From contig SKPV01000074.1 in NCBI GenBank assembly GCA_007119345.1, forward strand, positions 1 through 9,188: DNA of 9,188 bases. The letters are read 5' to 3'. Position numbers and translations under genes: made by a program. Of this stretch, positions 6,005 through 9,188 are shown one piece after another. The notes under the pieces were generated by a model. It had not been told where the DNA came from, searched no databases, and saw only the letters and a list, made by a program, of their open reading frames with translations. How positions within the stretch are numbered: position 1 is the stretch's first letter; every line of letters starts with the position of its first letter. The stretch is from Halovivax sp. (GTDB taxonomy: Archaea > Halobacteriota > Halobacteria > Halobacteriales > Natrialbaceae).

Positions 6005-6622
6005 ATGCCCGACGAACCAGTTCCGGTCGGCGCCGATCGGCCGGACAGCCCGATCCACACCACCGGCACCGACCACGTCACCATCTGGGGCTCGAACGCC
6101 GAGGATACGATCGCGTTCTACCGCGACCTCCTCGGAATGCCGCTCGTCCTCCGGCAGCCGAACCTCGACGATCCCTCCCAGACCCACCTCTTCTTCGACA
6201 CCGGCGACGGTCGGATTCTCACGTTCTTCGTCGGCGATCGCCCGTCGAATTCCCGACCCCAGCCCGGGGGAGTGGGGTCGGTCCACCACCTCGCGTTTCG
6301 CTTCGCTCCCGAGCGCTTCGCGGACGTGATGGCGGCCCTCGACGAGGACGGTCGCGGCTACAACGTCTTCGACCGTGGCATCTTCCAGTCGCTGTACACC
6401 CGCGACCAGGACGGCCTGGTCATCGAACTCGCCACGGACAAGTACGAGATTCCCGACGACCGCCGGGCCGAGGTCCTGGCGACGACCCAGCGGATCCGCG
6501 AGGCGGACGGCGCCGAGTACGCCGAGGACGAACACCTCGAGGCAGCACTGAGGGAACTCGACATCGAGGTCGAAGCCCACGAGCTGCCGGACGCGGCGAG
6601 CGGCGTCGGCGGGGTGGAGTGA
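6005..6622 (+). CDS. VOC family (glyoxalase/extradiol dioxygenase fold) protein
   Basis: This predicted cytosolic metal-dependent protein has 205 residues. Two beta-alpha-beta modules of the vicinal oxygen chelate fold are visible. Module one starts at TGTDHVTIWGSN with H24 as a likely metal ligand and continues TIAFYRDLLGMPLV. Module two starts at GSVHHLAFRF with H95 (or H94) and ends YTRDQDGLVIELATDKYE with E141. The two His and one Glu are the usual ligand set. The FDRGIFQSLYTRDQDG segment resembles type I extradiol dioxygenases and CatE-like proteins, but fold alone does not give the substrate; a glyoxalase or hydrolase role is also possible. An acidic tail of about 50 residues (155-205) follows the fold. 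The ATG at 6005 is chosen over a GTG at 5990 because of TATA-box spacing. The gene converges on the zinc-ribbon gene with 113 nt between stops. Confidence 0.88.
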   Translation: MPDEPVPVGADRPDSPIHTTGTDHVTIWGSNAEDTIAFYRDLLGMPLVLRQPNLDDPSQTHLFFDTGDGRILTFFVGDRPSNSRPQPGGVGSVHHLAFRFAPERFADVMAALDEDGRGYNVFDRGIFQSLYTRDQDGLVIELATDKYEIPDDRRAEVLATTQRIREADGAEYAEDEHLEAALRELDIEVEAHELPDAASGVGGVE

Positions 6623-6664
6623 TCGGCCGTCGGCCGGAGCTCCGTCGAGCGGCACCGGGCCGAC

Positions 6665-6752
6665 CGCTCGCTCAGGCCAGCCGTCCAGACCGATCGCCCA
6701 GGCCAGTCGTCCAGCCCAGTCGTTCGACCGATCGCTCAGACCAGTCGTTCGA
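6665..6752. repeat. imperfect ~25-bp repeats spanning a stop codon
   Basis: Related units begin near 6665, 6690 and 6728, with a half unit at 6716-6727. They share a pattern like CCGATCGCYCAG followed by RCCAGYCGTYC. The third unit covers the last codons and stop of the minus-strand zinc-ribbon gene; the other copies lie in the convergent spacer. Read on minus, CGAACGACTGG appears once in the gene's end and again just beyond the stop. This looks like local duplication of the gene's 3' end. Confidence 0.65.
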
Positions 6753-7452
6753 GTCGATCCTCTGCGCGAGCCAGGGCCGTCTCGTCACCGTCTCGAACGG
6801 CGGTCGCCAGCTCCCGGGCGGCCGCCAGCAGCGACGTCGCCTTCTCGGGCGCCACCTCGCCGTCCAACATCCTGAGCCGCTTCGCGTGGTCGCCGAGGGC
6901 ACCCAACGCGGCTCGCTCGTCGGTCGCCAGCGTCCCGTCCTCGGCCCACGTTCGGAGGTCGCGTCGGTAGTCGTCCACCGCGTCCGCTGCGGCGAGTCCG
7001 CGGGCCGACCGGAGGCTCGCCGGCACCGCGTCGGTCGGCGGTCGTTCGCCGCGGTCGGCACCGCGAAGCAGCGCGAGGACGTACAGCTCCTCGGCCTCGG
7101 TGAGCGACCGCATCCGGTCGGCGGCGCGGGCCGCGTGCCGACACTCCAGGGCGGCGACGTACGTGTCGTCAAGGTCCCGAAGGTCGCCGCCGGAGACGAA
7201 ACCCCGACGGCGGATGTACTCCCGACAGACGTCCGCCGCCCGCTCGGCGAGTTCGGCGACAGGAGCGTCGTCGACCGCGGCCCTGATCGGCGTGAGGTCG
7301 AGCTCGGCCGGCATGTCGGTGTGCTCGCGACGCTCGTCGTCGCGTCCGACGCTTCGCAGACTGCCGCAGGCGGGACAGCCGACGCTCCCGGTTTCGTAGT
7401 ACGACCAGCGGGTCCCGCACTCGCCGCACTCCCGCTCGCCCCGGATCTTCAT
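6736..7452 (-). CDS. zinc-ribbon protein of unknown function
   Basis: This 238-residue, probably soluble protein has an N-terminal zinc ribbon: C9 and C12 in ECGECG, then C26 and C29 in GCPACGS, the CxxC...CxxC arrangement seen in TFIIB-type ribbons. The rest (about 50-238) is predicted almost wholly helical and acidic, with Ala/Arg/Asp-rich stretches such as PVAELAERAADVCREYI and TEAEELYVLALLRG. It resembles haloarchaeal proteins annotated only as zinc-ribbon or DUF proteins; I recognise no enzyme motif. The ribbon may bind nucleic acid or protein, but this is inference. The frame stays open far upstream, overlapping the membrane protein gene. The ATG at 7452 (MKIRGERECG) is chosen because the Cys motif follows directly and a CCTTTCAC TATA-like patch lies about 28 nt upstream. 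It follows the UPF0104-type gene on the same strand after 113 nt. Confidence 0.8.
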   Translation of the reverse strand: MKIRGERECGECGTRWSYYETGSVGCPACGSLRSVGRDDERREHTDMPAELDLTPIRAAVDDAPVAELAERAADVCREYIRRRGFVSGGDLRDLDDTYVAALECRHAARAADRMRSLTEAEELYVLALLRGADRGERPPTDAVPASLRSARGLAAADAVDDYRRDLRTWAEDGTLATDERAALGALGDHAKRLRMLDGEVAPEKATSLLAAARELATAVRDGDETALARAEDRLERLV

Positions 7453-7475
7453 GCGCGACGGTTCGCCGGCGCTCG

Positions 7476-7483
7476 TGAAAGGC
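7476..7483 (-). promoter_or_regulatory. possible TATA-like box for the zinc-ribbon gene
   Basis: On the minus strand the patch reads CCTTTCAC after CGAAGTG, a possible BRE. It is centred about 28 nt before the ATG at 7452. This would give the gene its own leaderless transcript, independent of the membrane protein gene upstream. The match is imperfect. Confidence 0.3.
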
Positions 7484-7565
7484 ACTTCGACCGCGTCTCC
7501 CGGGCCCCACACCACCGCATCCCGGTCGACGTACCGGCGGGCCTCGCGGGATCGGCTGCCGACGG

Positions 7566-8573
7566 TCACCGTCGGAGGACCAACGCGAACGCGCCCATGC
7601 CGCCGACGAAGATGGTGAGCCAGTACGTACAGACCCGATAGATCAGCGCGATCGAAAATGCCGCCGAGGGGCTGAGCGACCCGAGGATCACGAGCGCGCC
7701 GGTCACGAAACCCTCCACGCCGCCGAGTCCACCTGGGGCGGGGACGAACGCCCCGAGCTTGCCGAGCGCGGCCGCCAGAACGACGACCGAGACAGCGATA
7801 TCGTAGCCGAGGGCTTGCCCGCCCAGGTAGATCGGGAGCATCAGGAAAACCATTCCGACGTGAGCGTACAGCGTCGAGACGACGAGCAGTTTCCGGTCCG
7901 CCGCGATCACGTCGACCGATCGGTAGAAGCCGTCCAGGCGCTCGCGGACGGCCGCCGGCGAGAGCTTGGCGGCGAATCCGCCCGCGACACGGCTCACCGG
8001 CCGCTGGACGACGGATACCGTCCCGAGAACGATGCGATAGATGACCCCCGGCCGCTTGACGACGACGAACGAGAGCGTGATGAGCGCGAGGAACACGCCG
8101 GAAAACGCGATCAAGTAACTCTGGATGTCCGCCCCGACGGCCCCGTTGGCGATCGTCCAGCCGATCGCCAAAAACCCGAACGAGTAGTACGGGACGTAGT
8201 TGAGCACGTCCGCGGAGAGCACGCCCGCGAGCCCGTCCTCGTAGGCCATCTCGGCGTCGCGTGAGGCGATGTACGCCACGAACGGCTCGGTCGCGACCTG
8301 GCCGTACGGCGTCACGTACTTGACGAACATCGCGGAGAAGAAGATGCCGTAGACGTGTCTGCGAGTGATCGACGCGTCGATCGTCCGCAGAAACTGGACC
8401 CAGACGAGTCCCCGAAAGACGAGCATGAGCGCGCCGGACCCCAACCCGAGCGCGACGACGGTCGGGTTCGCTCCCGACAGGTCCTCGAAGACCTGCTCTC
8501 GACCCACGAGCGTCACCAGGAGGGCGAGGAGGACGGCGGCGATCAGGAAGCCCAGCGCGATCCGACGTTTCAC
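7566..8573 (-). CDS. UPF0104/YbhN-type membrane protein (LPG synthase TM family)
   Basis: This 335-residue integral membrane protein is of the lysylphosphatidylglycerol synthase transmembrane family. Hydrophobic spans fall near 5-24, 38-55, 74-88, 117-140, 152-172, 228-250, 257-278, 285-300 and 303-332. Family-like motifs are FVKYVTPYGQVATEPFVAY (about 83-101) and GKLGAFVPAPGGLGGVEG (271-288), matching the conserved TPxG..xEP and PxPGGLGxxE segments. No catalytic acyl-transfer domain is attached, so lysyl-lipid synthesis should not be assumed; stand-alone archaeal members are uncharacterised and are often suggested to act in lipid or polymer translocation. The GTG at 8573 (MKRRIALGFL, positive-inside N-terminus) is preferred to an ATG at 8600, because that codon nearly overlaps the TATA-like ATAAGATA at 8602-8609. 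Confidence 0.85.
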   Translation of the reverse strand: MKRRIALGFLIAAVLLALLVTLVGREQVFEDLSGANPTVVALGLGSGALMLVFRGLVWVQFLRTIDASITRRHVYGIFFSAMFVKYVTPYGQVATEPFVAYIASRDAEMAYEDGLAGVLSADVLNYVPYYSFGFLAIGWTIANGAVGADIQSYLIAFSGVFLALITLSFVVVKRPGVIYRIVLGTVSVVQRPVSRVAGGFAAKLSPAAVRERLDGFYRSVDVIAADRKLLVVSTLYAHVGMVFLMLPIYLGGQALGYDIAVSVVVLAAALGKLGAFVPAPGGLGGVEGFVTGALVILGSLSPSAAFSIALIYRVCTYWLTIFVGGMGAFALVLRR

Positions 8574-8601
8574 GCGGCAATGATGGTATCGAACATACAA
8601 C

Positions 8602-8609
8602 TATCTTAT
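8602..8609 (-). promoter_or_regulatory. TATA-like box for the UPF0104-type gene
   Basis: On the minus strand the box reads ATAAGATA within a wider A/T-rich stretch. It is centred about 32 nt before the GTG at 8573, giving a leader of only a few nucleotides. This spacing is the main reason to choose the GTG start. Confidence 0.45.
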
Positions 8610-8675
8610 GAAAGAGACGAGGCGGTGGAGGGGTCGGACGACGACGCCGTCGCGCCTGCGTCCGGTAAAAATTGA

Positions 8676-8693
8676 CCGCCGAATCGCCGGCGG
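8676..8693. promoter_or_regulatory. inverted repeat with 6-bp arms in divergent spacer
   Basis: CCGCCG (8676-8681) and CGGCGG (8688-8693) flank a 6-nt loop. It lies just after an A/T-rich GTAAAAATTG patch. Such short GC arms arise often by chance in DNA this rich in GC, so it is only a candidate site. Confidence 0.2.
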
Positions 8694-8736
8694 ACCGACG
8701 GGAACGCACCGGCCATTTCGGATCCGGGCGTTCACC

Positions 8737-8757
8737 GACCGATGACGATCATCGGTC
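8737..8757. promoter_or_regulatory. perfect inverted repeat with 9-bp arms, operator-like
   Basis: GACCGATGA (8737-8745) and TCATCGGTC (8749-8757) are exact reverse complements around a CGA spacer. The 21-bp size and near-zero loop look more like a binding site for a dimeric regulator than an RNA hairpin. It sits between divergent genes, about 165 bp before the membrane protein start and about 80 bp before the lipoprotein start. Confidence 0.5.
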
Positions 8758-8838
8758 CGACCACGATAGTCGACGGGATATCAACGTGCTGCAGGTGCAG
8801 GCCGCAGGTCAACCCGACGAACCGTACTATCCCGGGAT

Positions 8839-9188
8839 ATGTCGCCCGAAATGTTCAGTCGACGCAGATTCGTCGCGGCCGCAGGAACCGCTACCGCCGT
8901 CGCTCTCGCCGGATGCGGCGACGAGGGGCCCGAAGATGACGAGGAAGACGACGGTCTCGGGGAGGAAGACGACGACGCGCTCGGCGAGGAAGACGACGAC
9001 GCGTTCGACGACGAAGACGACGACGCGCTCGACGACGAAGACGGCGAGCACACGCTCACGGTCACGGTCGAAAACGAGGACGAGGATCCGGTCGAAGGTG
9101 CGTCGGTCACCGTCGAGGAAGACGACGGAGACGTCGATGACGGGATGGATGACGGAGACGACGACGGGATGGACGACGGAGACGACGA
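8839..9188 (+). CDS. Tat-exported acidic-repeat lipoprotein (3' truncated by window)
   Basis: An open frame runs off the window end with 116 complete codons visible. The N-terminus carries a twin-arginine signal, SRRRFVAAAGTATAVALAGC. R8-R9-R10-F11 form the Tat motif, a hydrophobic stretch follows, and L23-A24-G25-C26 is a lipobox, so the mature protein should be anchored by C26 outside the cytoplasmic membrane. After C26 comes a linker of 8-residue acidic repeats (34-65), pattern EEDDDALG. A short beta-like stretch (70-92), HTLTVTVENEDEDPVEGASV, resembles Ig-like/carboxypeptidase-regulatory folds. Two copies of another 8-residue unit, DGMDDGDD, lie at 101-116. The function is unknown; a surface or solute-interacting role is inference. 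The start could be the ATG at 8839 or at 8851 (MFSRRRF). A weak TATACT-type patch at 8825-8831 is too close to either to decide. Confidence 0.8.
   Translation, partial: MSPEMFSRRRFVAAAGTATAVALAGCGDEGPEDDEEDDGLGEEDDDALGEEDDDAFDDEDDDALDDEDGEHTLTVTVENEDEDPVEGASVTVEEDDGDVDDGMDDGDDDGMDDGDD
8938..9033 (+). repeat. 24-bp coding tandem repeat (acidic octapeptide)
   Basis: Four consecutive 24-bp units encode octapeptides DEEDDGLG, EEDDDALG, EEDDDAFD and DEDDDALD, with a fifth unit decaying after DED. The nucleotide sequence is conserved as well (GAGGAAGACGACGACGCG is shared by units two and three), which points to recent tandem duplication rather than only amino-acid bias. Confidence 0.8.
9139..9188 (+). 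repeat. second 24-bp coding repeat, DGMDDGDD
   Basis: Two near-identical 24-bp units (9139-9162 and 9163-9186) differ by one base and encode DGMDDGDD twice. The array continues to the window end, so its full length is not visible. The sequence differs from the 8938-9033 repeat but has the same period. Confidence 0.75.

Noticed and set aside
5397..6329. 310-residue plus-strand frame across the folD end and VOC start
   Set aside because: It is Arg/Pro/Ser-rich and out of frame with two well-supported genes.
7453..8709. Long upstream extension of the zinc-ribbon frame, giving a 657-residue protein
   Set aside because: The extension overlaps the membrane protein gene in another frame, is Arg-rich, and has no family features. 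The ribbon motif begins right after the ATG at 7452.

Overview
The window looks like haloarchaeal (class Halobacteria) chromosome. GC content is high, the predicted proteins are strongly acidic, a Tat-type lipoprotein signal is present, and nearly every gene has an A/T-rich TATA-like box about 25-35 nt before its start codon, as expected for leaderless archaeal transcripts. The genus cannot be told from the sequence. I see no rRNA, tRNA, CRISPR array, insertion sequence or origin.

Left part (1-1385): a 24-bp tandem repeat sits at the left edge. It is followed on the minus strand by a TbsP/DUF5821-type transcription regulator (166-984). Then comes about 400 bp without a recognisable gene. This gap holds a long bulged palindrome (1111-1135), a strong TATA box (1214-1222) and a possible 41-residue leaderless ORF (1247-1372).

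Middle part (1386-5877): a 698-residue CHAT-domain (caspase-fold) cysteine peptidase lies on the minus strand (1386-3482), with a visible His/Cys pair in GHC and NACGS. It is divergent from glyA (serine hydroxymethyltransferase, 3599-4846), with only 116 bp between the two starts. folD (4984-5877) follows glyA. Together glyA and folD form a folate one-carbon module: serine gives glycine and methylene-THF, which FolD interconverts with 10-formyl-THF for purine and formyl-group supply.

Right part (5878-9188): a VOC/glyoxalase-fold protein lies on the plus strand (6005-6622). It converges on two minus-strand genes, a zinc-ribbon protein of unknown function (6736-7452) and a multi-pass membrane protein of the UPF0104/YbhN (lysylphosphatidylglycerol synthase TM) type (7566-8573). 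The convergent 3' region holds an imperfect repeat that crosses the zinc-ribbon gene's stop codon. A 265-bp divergent spacer with a perfect 9-bp-arm inverted repeat separates the membrane protein from a plus-strand Tat lipoprotein (8839 to window end, truncated). That lipoprotein carries 8-residue acidic repeats.

Most of the window is ordinary core metabolism and membrane or regulatory genes. The item most deserving follow-up is the stand-alone CHAT peptidase and the promoter-bearing small-ORF region beyond its 3' end.
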